A stretch of 12,502 nt of DNA, taken from positions 1 to 12,502 of the forward strand of contig JAFXHP010000019.1 in NCBI GenBank assembly GCA_017536285.1, given 5' to 3'. The DNA comes from Clostridia bacterium (GTDB lineage Bacteria; Bacillota_A; Clostridia; UMGS1883; HGM11501). A program made the translations under genes and the position numbers. The notes beneath the pieces are model-generated. The model searched no databases. It was not told where the DNA came from and saw only the letters and a list, made by a program, of their open reading frames with translations. Below, in pieces: positions 1 through 6,363 of the stretch (position 1 is its first letter; each line of letters starts with the position of its first letter).

Positions 1-19
1 CGGATATTTTCTTTAACAT
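1..19 (-). CDS. Start of a minus-strand gene running off the left edge (partial)
   Basis: Only six codons are visible, reading M-L-K-K-I-S, so no function can be given. The start is supported by a ribosome site (GAGGTG at 30-25 on the minus strand, five T's before the ATG) and by a near-consensus promoter further upstream (53-81). A Met-Leu-Lys-Lys beginning would suit a signal peptide or membrane protein, but this is a guess. The gene has its own promoter and is transcribed in the same direction as the PocR/AraC regulator behind it. Confidence 0.55.
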
Positions 20-52
20 AAAAACACCTCTTTTAAAAATTTTTGCAATTAT

Positions 53-81
53 ATTATATATTTTTCTTTTCCCTAAGTCAA
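53..81 (-). promoter_or_regulatory. Sigma-A promoter for the left-edge gene
   Basis: On the minus strand there is TTGACT (81-76), a 17-base spacer and TATAAT (58-53). This is almost the full consensus with ideal spacing. It points at the ATG at position 19, leaving a leader of roughly 27 nt that includes the GAGGTG ribosome site. The 30-133 stretch is very A/T-rich; I see no convincing intrinsic terminator there for the regulator gene that ends at 134. Confidence 0.7.
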
Positions 82-133
82 TGCAAATTCTTGCTTTTTT
101 TGCGAAAAATCTTTAATTTTTTGCTCTCTTTTA

Positions 134-976
134 TCAAAGTGCAAGCTTTTTTCTGTAGGCGGTGGGAGAGATTCCTTTGTACTTTTTAAAAAGCTTGCCG
201 TAATAGGAGGCGCCGGAAAATCCCGATGAGATTGCAACCTCTTCTATTGAAAGGTCTGCTTTTTCTAAAAGCTCTAATGATTTATCAAGCTTTTTTAGGT
301 TTATGTATTCGCCGAGAGCCATACCGAAATGCCTGTTTGTAAGCTTGTATAAAGTGGTTTTGGAAAGGTAAGTGCCTTTTGAAATGGAGTCGGGCGTTAA
401 CACCTCTCCTAAGTGCGCATCGATATATTCCGTCAGGATGTCAAGCTTATGCCCGCTTTTTGTTTTTACCATATTTTCGGTTAAAATATATTTTGTAAGC
501 ATCACCGCCACGCTTATAACGCCTTTTATCTTGCTGTCGTCAAAGGTGGGGAGTGCATCAAAGCTTTTTTTCATTTCTTCCATCGGAAGACCGGTGTGGG
601 CGATTAAGGGATAAACCTTTTTAAAATCCGTTTCCTTTTTCATCTGTCCTAAAATTATGTAGCCAAGAACAGAATCGTTGTGAGTTATGGGAACCGCAAT
701 ATCAACAAGCCCGGCGTGGCAGATGTGATGCTCCGCCTTAAGGCTTTTTTTACACCTTTCGATAAGCATACTGTCAGAGGCGTGACATTTATTGCGTGAC
801 TGGGGGAGGGAGTGAATAATGCGGCAGTATGACGGAATGTCACAATGATCCTTGTAGTCATTCCACAAAATCTGCGTATGACCGTCCTTGTCAATAAGAT
901 TTATATTTATTCCCGTGGCATTGGAAAAGTCACGAAGTGCCGAAATAAGCTTTTCTTTGTCATAACGTATAATCAT
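134..976 (-). CDS. PocR-sensor / AraC-family transcriptional regulator
   Basis: A 280-residue DNA-binding regulator. Residues ~5-165 look like a PocR-type ligand-sensing domain, with Cys at 45, 51, 64, 75 and 86 and the hallmark C-H-A-G-L-V-D-I-A-V-P-I stretch at 86-97. Known PocR domains sense small hydrocarbon-type ligands such as propanediol; the ligand here is unknown. Residues ~178-277 form the two-helix-turn-helix AraC domain, ending in the typical G-F-S-x-x-S-Y-Y-x-K-L-F-K-K-Y-x-G-I-S-P-x-x-Y-R pattern (252-275). The ATG at 976 is chosen because GGGTGA lies just before it. A longer TTG start at 1021 is ruled out since that codon is part of the gene's own -35 box. The gene is divergent from the DMT transporter, which it probably controls. 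Confidence 0.88.
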   Translation of the reverse strand: MIIRYDKEKLISALRDFSNATGININLIDKDGHTQILWNDYKDHCDIPSYCRIIHSLPQSRNKCHASDSMLIERCKKSLKAEHHICHAGLVDIAVPITHNDSVLGYIILGQMKKETDFKKVYPLIAHTGLPMEEMKKSFDALPTFDDSKIKGVISVAVMLTKYILTENMVKTKSGHKLDILTEYIDAHLGEVLTPDSISKGTYLSKTTLYKLTNRHFGMALGEYINLKKLDKSLELLEKADLSIEEVAISSGFSGASYYGKLFKKYKGISPTAYRKKLAL

Positions 977-992
977 AAAATCACCCGTCACC

Positions 993-1021
993 ATTATAGA
1001 ACATAAAGGCTGATTCGTCAA
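993..1021 (-). promoter_or_regulatory. Sigma-A promoter of the PocR/AraC regulator
   Basis: On the minus strand: TTGACG (1021-1016), 17-base spacer, TATAAT (998-993). Transcription should start near 986, which puts the start at the edge of the GGGTGA ribosome site and leaves only about ten bases of leader before the ATG at 976. This promoter decides the start codon, because upstream in-frame TTG (1021) and ATG (994) codons lie inside it. Confidence 0.75.
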
Positions 1022-1081
1022 GGATTTTACAATTTGGGAAATATAGTACGAAAATAAAGAACTATCTTCCTAAGCGGGGTA

Positions 1082-1110
1082 TTGAAAAAAGGAAAGTTTT
1101 GTAGTAAAAT
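1082..1110 (+). promoter_or_regulatory. Sigma-A promoter of the DMT transporter
   Basis: TTGAAA (1082-1087), 17-base spacer, TAAAAT (1105-1110). The predicted start near 1117 gives a ~26-nt leader with AAAGGTGG (1128-1134) eight bases before the ATG at 1143. About 60 bp separate its -35 from the -35 of the divergent regulator. That gap holds a weak inverted repeat, ATAGT (1043-1047) and ACTAT (1061-1065), which could be part of a binding site but is too short to be sure. Confidence 0.65.
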
Positions 1111-1142
1111 TATCCGTGAAAAAAATTAAAGGTGGCGTATTT

Positions 1143-2000
1143 ATGAGTACTTTGGTTCTTATTTTGGTAATTCTCGGAGTAGCATTACAGAACATTGTAA
1201 AAAAAGCATATAATATAAAGGTTGGCGGCGGAGTTTTTGTCTTTTCGGGAGCATCGGCTGCAATTGCGGCATTGTTTTTCATATTTTCTTCCATAGGAAC
1301 ATTTGAATACAGCGCGGAATTTTTACCTTATTCTGTAGGCTTTTCTGTTTTCTACAGTATGGGCGTTGCCTTTTCCGTTCTCGCAATTCTGACAGGCCCT
1401 TTATCTTTGACAAGCCTTATTTCTTCCTATTCTTTAATAATTCCTGCACTTTACGGAATTATGAACGGGGATGAGGTTGACGCACTTTTAATAGGCGGAA
1501 TAATTCTTCTTTTAATTTCTCTCGTATTTGTAAATATGGAGAAAAAGGACGATAAAAAAATAACGCTTAAGTGGGCAATCTTTGCATTTCTTGCTTTCCT
1601 CGGAAACGGCGGATGCTCCACTGTGCAGACGGCACAGCAGCAGGCACTTGACGGAAAGTACAAAAATGAATTTATGATAATTGCTCTTTTAATTACGGCA
1701 TTTACGCTTTTTGCGGTGGCGTTTTTCACAAAGGAAAGAAAAACTATCGGCACATCCCTTAAAAAAGGCTTCCCCTGGTATGCAGTTTGCGGTATTGCCA
1801 ACGGTGCTGTAAACCTCTTTGTGATGATGCTGGTATCGGTTTATAAAATGGCTCCCTCCGTAATGTTTCCCCTTGTTTCCGCAGGCGGAATCATCGTAAC
1901 CGTTGCGGTGTCAATGACGCTTTATAAAGAAAAGCTTACGCCCTGTCAGATAATCGGCGTAAGCTTAGGCACCGGGGCAGTTGTGCTTCTTAATATGTAA
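1143..2000 (+). CDS. EamA-like drug/metabolite (DMT) superfamily transporter
   Basis: A 285-residue inner-membrane protein with about ten hydrophobic helices (roughly 2-18, 32-52, 62-82, 88-106, 114-131, 141-157, 177-196, 211-231, 238-260, 267-284). The two halves are split by a charged loop (N-M-E-K-K-D-D-K-K, 131-139). The last part, Y-K-E-K-L-T-P-x-Q-I-I-G (261-272) followed by a small-residue helix, is typical of the second EamA repeat. Members move small metabolites, often outward; the substrate cannot be told from sequence. The ATG at 1143 is preferred over an in-frame GTG at 1116 because it has a proper ribosome site and the GTG sits at the expected transcription start. The gene stands alone, divergent from the PocR/AraC regulator and closed by a terminator. 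Confidence 0.85.
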   Translation: MSTLVLILVILGVALQNIVKKAYNIKVGGGVFVFSGASAAIAALFFIFSSIGTFEYSAEFLPYSVGFSVFYSMGVAFSVLAILTGPLSLTSLISSYSLIIPALYGIMNGDEVDALLIGGIILLLISLVFVNMEKKDDKKITLKWAIFAFLAFLGNGGCSTVQTAQQQALDGKYKNEFMIIALLITAFTLFAVAFFTKERKTIGTSLKKGFPWYAVCGIANGAVNLFVMMLVSVYKMAPSVMFPLVSAGGIIVTVAVSMTLYKEKLTPCQIIGVSLGTGAVVLLNM

Positions 2001-2003
2001 CAA

Positions 2004-2031
2004 AAAAGCTTCGGGCTTGCCCGGAGCTTTT
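2004..2031. terminator. Bidirectional intrinsic terminator between transporter and rpiR-type gene
   Basis: A 12-bp stem (2004-2015 with 2020-2031, one T-G wobble) closes a CTTG loop. It has an A-run on the left and a T-run on the right, so it can end transcription from both sides. It lies between the two convergent genes and includes the first bases of the regulator's stop codon (2030-2032, minus strand). Confidence 0.8.
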
Positions 2032-2866
2032 AATATTTCTTTCCTTTAAGAGCGTCCTCGACGCTCTTTATTGCGTTTTCGGCATCGGTGGTTTTACGGC
2101 ACACGATGTAGGAATAAATAGTGTCAATTATTGAAAGCGCCGCGATTCGGGAGTTTAAGCCTAGGATAGTATATTCCGTTTCCATTGATGAGGTAAAAAG
2201 TGTGATGTCAGATTCCTTTACGATGGGGGACTTACCCTTGTTTGTTATGGCGATGGTTTTAGCCCCTTGTCCCTTTGCAATTTTCAAGGCATCAACAATA
2301 TCCTTTGATGAGCCCGAATGGGAAATGCCTATGGCAACATCCCCGCTATTTAAATGAGATGCGGCAATTGCCTGCATATGATTGTCTGAAAAAACGGAAG
2401 CATCGCACCCTGCCCTGAAAAACTTGTGTCCTGCATCTTGTGCCACGGAGGCGGAGTTGCCGAGACCGAAAATTACCACCTTTTTGGCATCTAAAATTGC
2501 CTTTGCGGCTTCATCCAAGGCTTCGGGAGAAAGGGATTGCTTTGTCATTTCAAGAGACTTATAAATATCGTTTGTGACCTTTTCGAAAATTTCAAAGGTG
2601 GTATCTTCCTCTGCAACATCGTGATTGTCTATGACCTTTCCGCTTTCTCTGGCAATGGAAATTTTAAGCTCCTGATAGCCTGAAAGCCCGAGACGTCTTG
2701 CAAAGCGGACGATTGTTGCCTCGCTGCTCTTGCTTTTTTCAGCAAGCTCCGTTATGGAAAGGGGAAGAAGCTCCGACGGATGGGAGATTATAAAATCCGC
2801 CACTTTTTTCTCGGATTTTCCCATTTCGTCATAAAGCATCTGTATTTTGAGCATTGTTCTATCCAT
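2030..2866 (-). CDS. RpiR-family transcriptional regulator with SIS domain
   Basis: A 278-residue regulator. Residues 1-77 form the HTH_6/RpiR DNA-binding domain, with the helix-turn-helix near 37-58 (L-A-E-K-S-K-S-S-E-A-T-I-V-R-F). Residues ~129-256 form a sugar isomerase (SIS) domain with the phosphosugar-binding I-S-H-S-G-S-S-K-D at 181-189. Family members sense sugar phosphates and control the neighbouring catabolic genes. The start at 2866 has a strong GGAGG (2877-2873) six bases before it. The gene diverges from the eight-gene operon and shares a control region containing two palindromes, so it very likely regulates both itself and the operon. The effector would then be a sugar phosphate made by one of the operon's two kinases. 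This last step is inference. Confidence 0.92.
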   Translation of the reverse strand: MDRTMLKIQMLYDEMGKSEKKVADFIISHPSELLPLSITELAEKSKSSEATIVRFARRLGLSGYQELKISIARESGKVIDNHDVAEEDTTFEIFEKVTNDIYKSLEMTKQSLSPEALDEAAKAILDAKKVVIFGLGNSASVAQDAGHKFFRAGCDASVFSDNHMQAIAASHLNSGDVAIGISHSGSSKDIVDALKIAKGQGAKTIAITNKGKSPIVKESDITLFTSSMETEYTILGLNSRIAALSIIDTIYSYIVCRKTTDAENAIKSVEDALKGKKY

Positions 2867-2882
2867 AAAACACCTCCGAAAA

Positions 2883-2897
2883 TGAAAATAATTTTCA
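2883..2897. promoter_or_regulatory. Putative RpiR operator 1 (perfect 7-1-7 palindrome)
   Basis: TGAAAAT-A-ATTTTCA, seven-base arms around one base. It lies just after the predicted transcription start of the rpiR-type gene (about +4 to +18), where a bound protein would block that promoter. The same half-site recurs in operator 2. Palindromes with TGAAA/TTTCA ends are a known style for RpiR-family sites. Confidence 0.6.
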
Positions 2898-2907
2898 CTT
2901 TTTAATC

Positions 2908-2936
2908 ATTTTAACACGATAATAACCAAAAGTCAA
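2908..2936 (-). promoter_or_regulatory. Sigma-A promoter of the rpiR-type regulator
   Basis: On the minus strand: TTGACT (2936-2931), 17-base spacer, TAAAAT (2913-2908). Transcription should begin near 2901, giving a ~35-nt leader that carries operator 1 and the GGAGG ribosome site. Confidence 0.7.
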
Positions 2937-2950
2937 TGAAAATTTTTTCA
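2937..2950. promoter_or_regulatory. Putative RpiR operator 2 (perfect 6-2-6 palindrome)
   Basis: TGAAAA-TT-TTTTCA directly abuts the regulator's -35 box and ends eight bases before the operon's -35 box. Its centre is about 53.5 bp from that of operator 1, close to five helical turns, so two bound dimers could face the same side of the DNA. Because it lies upstream of both promoters, it could act in activation or in looping repression. Confidence 0.58.
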
Positions 2951-2958
2951 AAAAAGTC

Positions 2959-2987
2959 TTGCATTTTAATATACTATGTGTTATTAT
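2959..2987 (+). promoter_or_regulatory. Sigma-A promoter of the eight-gene operon
   Basis: TTGCAT (2959-2964), 17-base spacer, TATTAT (2982-2987). Expected start near 2994, leader ~36 nt, with GGAGG at 3018-3022 ahead of the first gene. No other good promoter is seen before any of the next seven genes, so this one probably drives all eight. Confidence 0.68.
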
Positions 2988-3029
2988 GTATATTAGCAAT
3001 AAAATGGAATAAAAAACGGAGGTATTAAA

Positions 3030-4454
3030 ATGACAGACTTTTTATTTGACGTGATTGCGACCGAACTTGAGGACGCAGTCGGCAGAGAAAACTGTTCTAC
3101 AAGAACAATCGACAAGGTTTCTCACAGTGTTGACTATTTCTGGCTTTCCAGAATGTGGGCAGACAGAGGCTTAAGAATGCCCGAGGGTGACTTTATAGTT
3201 GCTCCCAAGGATGCAAAGGAAACTTCTGCGGTATTAAAAATTGCAAACTACTACAAAATTCCCGTAACCACCTGGGGTGCCGGCGGCGGTACACAGGGCG
3301 GTGCAATTCCCGTTTGCGGCGGTATCGTTCTTGACACAAAGAGAATGAATAAAATTTATGACGTAAACGAGCAGGGTATGTACATAGAGTGCGGAACAGG
3401 TGCGATCTATAAGCACATCGAATGGGCTGCAAACGAAAGAGGATATGCAACAATGCACTATCCTTCATCCCTTACCTGCTCCACAGTAGGTGGCTTCTTG
3501 GCTCACCGTGGTATCGGCGTATCTTCCACAAAGTACGGAAAGATTGACGATATGGTGCTCCAGATGGAAGTTGTTCTTCCCAACGGTGACATTATCGAGA
3601 CATCTCCCGCTCCCAAGCATGCGGCAGGTCCCGACCTTAATCAGATATTCATCGGTTCTGAAGGTACACTTGGCGTTATGACAAAGGCTCAGATGAGAAT
3701 TTACGAACAGCCCGAGTCCCGTCAGTTCAGAGGTTTCCTCTTCCACAATATGACAGATGCGTTCAATGCAGGCCGTGAGCTTTTACAGAAGTTCAAGCCC
3801 TCTGTTATGAGACTTTATGACGAGGCTGAAACAGCTTCTCTTATAAAGAAGATTGTCGGCGTTGAAAAGAAGGGCGCATTCATGAACATCGCTATTGAAG
3901 GCGTTAAGGAAATGGCTGACCTTGAAATGAAGATTCTTCTTGAAACCTTCGGCAAGTACGGTGCAGAAGACTTAGGCTCTGAATACGGCGAAAAGTGGTG
4001 GAAGGAAAAGATTACATTCTTCTATCCCGGTCATATGATGGATATTCCTCAGTGCTTCGGTACTATGGATACAATCGCTCCCTATGATAAGATTGAAAAG
4101 ATTTACTGGGAAATGAAGAAGGCAATCGAAACAAACTTCCCCCAGGCGAAGTTCATCGCTCACTTCTCTCACTGGTATGAATGGGGCTGCATGATTTACG
4201 ACCGCTTTATCGTTGACGGTAAGGACGTTCCCAGAGATCCTCACGAAGCATTCAGACTTCATCAGGCAATCTGGAACTGCGGCGTAAGAACAGCTCTTGC
4301 CAACGGCGGTGTTGTAAACGACCACCACGGCGTAGGCATCAAGCTCGGCCGTCTTATGAAGGAACAGTACGGTCCCGCTATGCAGGTATTTGAAGGAATT
4401 AAGAAGCAGCTTGACCCCAACGGCATCATGAATCCGTTCAAGCTTGGATTATAA
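3030..4454 (+). CDS. FAD-linked oxidase/dehydrogenase (GlcD / alkyl-DHAP synthase-like)
   Basis: A 474-residue soluble flavoenzyme of the vanillyl-alcohol-oxidase/GlcD superfamily. The FAD-binding domain covers ~50-225, with the flavin-phosphate loop G-A-G-G-G-T-Q-G-G (83-91) and G-S-E-G-T-L-G-V (209-216). The C-terminal cap has H-F-S-H-W-Y-E-W-G (378-386), D-H-H-G-V-G (431-436) and the family ending L-D-P-N-G-I-M-N-P-F (461-470). The H-H-G-V-G and H-x-S-H motifs are closer to alkyl-dihydroxyacetone-phosphate synthases than to classical glycolate oxidase. Members oxidise 2-hydroxy acids or polyols; the substrate here is unknown. It heads the operon and is followed 14 nt later by its likely iron-sulfur partner. 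The fused ETF at the operon's far end is the likely electron acceptor. Strong AAG/TTC/AAC codon preference suggests high expression. Confidence 0.85.
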   Translation: MTDFLFDVIATELEDAVGRENCSTRTIDKVSHSVDYFWLSRMWADRGLRMPEGDFIVAPKDAKETSAVLKIANYYKIPVTTWGAGGGTQGGAIPVCGGIVLDTKRMNKIYDVNEQGMYIECGTGAIYKHIEWAANERGYATMHYPSSLTCSTVGGFLAHRGIGVSSTKYGKIDDMVLQMEVVLPNGDIIETSPAPKHAAGPDLNQIFIGSEGTLGVMTKAQMRIYEQPESRQFRGFLFHNMTDAFNAGRELLQKFKPSVMRLYDEAETASLIKKIVGVEKKGAFMNIAIEGVKEMADLEMKILLETFGKYGAEDLGSEYGEKWWKEKITFFYPGHMMDIPQCFGTMDTIAPYDKIEKIYWEMKKAIETNFPQAKFIAHFSHWYEWGCMIYDRFIVDGKDVPRDPHEAFRLHQAIWNCGVRTALANGGVVNDHHGVGIKLGRLMKEQYGPAMQVFEGIKKQLDPNGIMNPFKLGL

Positions 4455-4468
4455 TAGGAGGTAAGGTT

Positions 4469-5539
4469 ATGCAGTTTTCAAATAAAGCAAAAGAACATAT
4501 TGACTCCTGCCGTTTCTGCTGGATGTGCCATCACGTTTGCCCCATCGGAAACGCAACAGGCCTTGAAAGAAACACAGCAAGAGCGAGAGCTCTCGGTCTT
4601 TCCTTGGTTGCAAGGGAAGCAGTTGAATATTCAGATGATATTATAAACAACGTATACGAATGCTCCCTTTGCGGCGGATGTATGAAGGACTGTGTTACAG
4701 GCTGGGATCCCGTTATGTTTACAAAGGAAGCAAGACTCGGTGCGGCTCTTGACGGTAAGATTCCCGCATATGTTGAAAAAATGCTTGATAATTTAGATGC
4801 AAAGGGAAATATCTACGGTATCGAAAACGAAAACAAGATTCCCGATTTCCCCGAAACAGATGTGCTTTTCTTTATCGGTGAAGACACACGAGCAAAGGGC
4901 TGTGCAAAAACAGCCGCTTCCGTACTTAAGGCAGCAGGCGTAGATTTCACAATTCTTAAGGATGAACCCGTAAGCGGTTACAGCCTTGACTTCTTACTCG
5001 GTGCCGCAGCAGAAACAAAGGCAGCTATGGAAAATTGTGCAAAGGTACTTAACAACTACAAAAAGGTAATCTGCTACGATCCTTCCGATGCAAAGGTAAT
5101 GATGCGTGAATACAAGGAATGGGGAATTGAAGTTACGGCCGAAGTTGTAACATTCACATCCTTCCTTGCAGAATTAATCGAAAAGGGTGCGCTCAAGGTT
5201 AAGAATTCCGGCAAGGTTTATACTCCCCAGGATTCTCCCATACTTGCAAGAGACTTGGACGAAACAGAGGCTATAAGAACAATACTTAATGCCTGCGGAA
5301 GCGTTCGTGATATGCTTCTTTCAAAGAAGGATACTGTTCTTGCCGGAAACCTTATTATGAACGAATATATGCCCGACGTAATGGCAAAGGTTGCCGATAT
5401 GAGATGGACAAATGCGAAGAACGCAAATGCTGAAATTTTAGTTACAGAGTGCTTCGCAGAATACACTCTTCTTTCCGAAAACAAGATTGACGGAATCGAG
5501 CTTAAGAAGATTGAGGAGGTTGTTTCAGAATGCTTGTAA
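4469..5539 (+). CDS. GlcF/HdrD-like iron-sulfur protein with cysteine-poor CCG region
   Basis: A 356-residue protein that probably carries electrons from the upstream FAD enzyme. The N-terminus has two [4Fe-4S] motifs: C14-x2-C17-x2-C20-x3-C24-P and C65-x2-C68-x2-C71-x3-C75. The rest (130-335) aligns by eye to the two CCG domains of GlcF/HdrD-type proteins, but nearly all the usual cluster cysteines are gone: P-V-S-G-Y (167-171) where CCG is expected, P-Q-D-S-P (253-257) for H-D-P-C, A-G-N-L-I-M-N (292-298) for C-C-G-A-G-G, and C-F-A-E (328-331) for C-P-x-C. Thus the ferredoxin part looks intact while the CCG clusters are probably absent. It has a strong AGGAGG at 4456-4461, and its last ten bases overlap the aldolase gene. 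Confidence 0.82.
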   Translation: MQFSNKAKEHIDSCRFCWMCHHVCPIGNATGLERNTARARALGLSLVAREAVEYSDDIINNVYECSLCGGCMKDCVTGWDPVMFTKEARLGAALDGKIPAYVEKMLDNLDAKGNIYGIENENKIPDFPETDVLFFIGEDTRAKGCAKTAASVLKAAGVDFTILKDEPVSGYSLDFLLGAAAETKAAMENCAKVLNNYKKVICYDPSDAKVMMREYKEWGIEVTAEVVTFTSFLAELIEKGALKVKNSGKVYTPQDSPILARDLDETEAIRTILNACGSVRDMLLSKKDTVLAGNLIMNEYMPDVMAKVADMRWTNAKNANAEILVTECFAEYTLLSENKIDGIELKKIEEVVSECL

Positions 5540-6363
5540 GCTTTAAGACTGTGCTTGATATGGCAGAGAAGGGCAATTTCGCCATTCCTGCATTCAACGT
5601 ATACAATATGGAAACGGTTATGGGTGTTATAAGAGCGGCTGAAAGGCAGAACGCTCCTGTGATACTTCAGAACTACTCACGTCTTGTTACAAACGAGGAA
5701 GGATACTTCCTTGCTCCCATAATCATTGCGGCTGCAAAACAGGCGAGCGTTCCCGTTTGCTATCATCTTGACCACGGTGCAAGCGAGGTTGAGGTTATGA
5801 GAACTCTCCGCTATGGCGCAACAGGTATTATGATTGATAAATCCGCTCTTCCCATGGAAGAAAACATTGCCGGAACAAAGAACGTTGTTGAGCTTTGTAA
5901 GGCAGTAGGTGTAGAGGTTGAAGGTGAAATCGGTCACGTTGGCTCTGCGGCAAACGGCGATGAACAGACTACAGAATACACCACAGTGGAAGAAGCAAAG
6001 GCTTTCGTTGAGGGAACAGGCGTAACTGCACTTGCAATTGCGGTTGGTACTGCTCACGGAAGATATAAAAAGGCTCCCAAGCTTGCTATTGAAAGAATCG
6101 CTGAAATCCATAAAAATGTGGATGTTGCACTGGTTCTTCACGGCGGAAGCGGCGTTCCCGATGAGGAAATAAAAGCTTCCATCAATGCAGGTATCAGAAA
6201 AATCAACTTCGGAACAGACCTTTGCTATGCATTCCTTGATCAGGTATTTGCAACAGGCAGAGACAAGGTTGGTATCGACCTTTTCATGAAGGAAGCAGTT
6301 GAAGCTGTGGCATCCTTCGCTGAAGAAAAGATAAAGTTGTTAGGAGCTGACAATAAGGCATGA
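5530..6363 (+). CDS. Class II (zinc) ketose-phosphate aldolase, FbaA/GatY/IolJ family
   Basis: A 277-residue aldolase of normal family length. Reversible cleavage of a ketose (bis)phosphate gives dihydroxyacetone phosphate plus an aldehyde. Visible active-site features are the catalytic Asp81 and zinc ligand His82 in H-L-D-H-G (79-83), E-G-E-I-G-H-V-G (131-138), zinc ligands His176 in G-T-A-H-G and His204 in L-H-G-G-S-G, and the phosphate loop N-F-G-T-D (226-230). Which sugar phosphate is cut cannot be settled: fructose bisphosphate, tagatose bisphosphate and the inositol-pathway 2-deoxy-5-keto-gluconate phosphate enzymes all share these motifs. The companion PfkB and IolB-like genes favour a non-glycolytic substrate. 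AGGAGGT at 5514-5520 overlaps the end of the Fe-S gene, and the stop overlaps the next start as ATGA, so translation is probably coupled on both sides. Confidence 0.93.
   Translation: MLVSFKTVLDMAEKGNFAIPAFNVYNMETVMGVIRAAERQNAPVILQNYSRLVTNEEGYFLAPIIIAAAKQASVPVCYHLDHGASEVEVMRTLRYGATGIMIDKSALPMEENIAGTKNVVELCKAVGVEVEGEIGHVGSAANGDEQTTEYTTVEEAKAFVEGTGVTALAIAVGTAHGRYKKAPKLAIERIAEIHKNVDVALVLHGGSGVPDEEIKASINAGIRKINFGTDLCYAFLDQVFATGRDKVGIDLFMKEAVEAVASFAEEKIKLLGADNKA

Noticed and set aside
977..1021. N-terminal extension of the PocR/AraC regulator from a TTG codon
   Set aside because: The TTG and the following codons coincide with the gene's own -35 and -10 elements, so they are not transcribed.
3972..4328. 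118-codon minus-strand open frame inside the FAD oxidase gene
   Set aside because: It lies antisense to the conserved C-terminal motifs of the oxidase and has no promoter, ribosome site or family resemblance.
5677..6141. 154-codon open frame on the minus strand inside the aldolase gene
   Set aside because: It is fully covered by a clear class II aldolase with all active-site motifs. The antisense protein is Cys/Ser/Asn-rich with no recognisable domain and no ribosome site.
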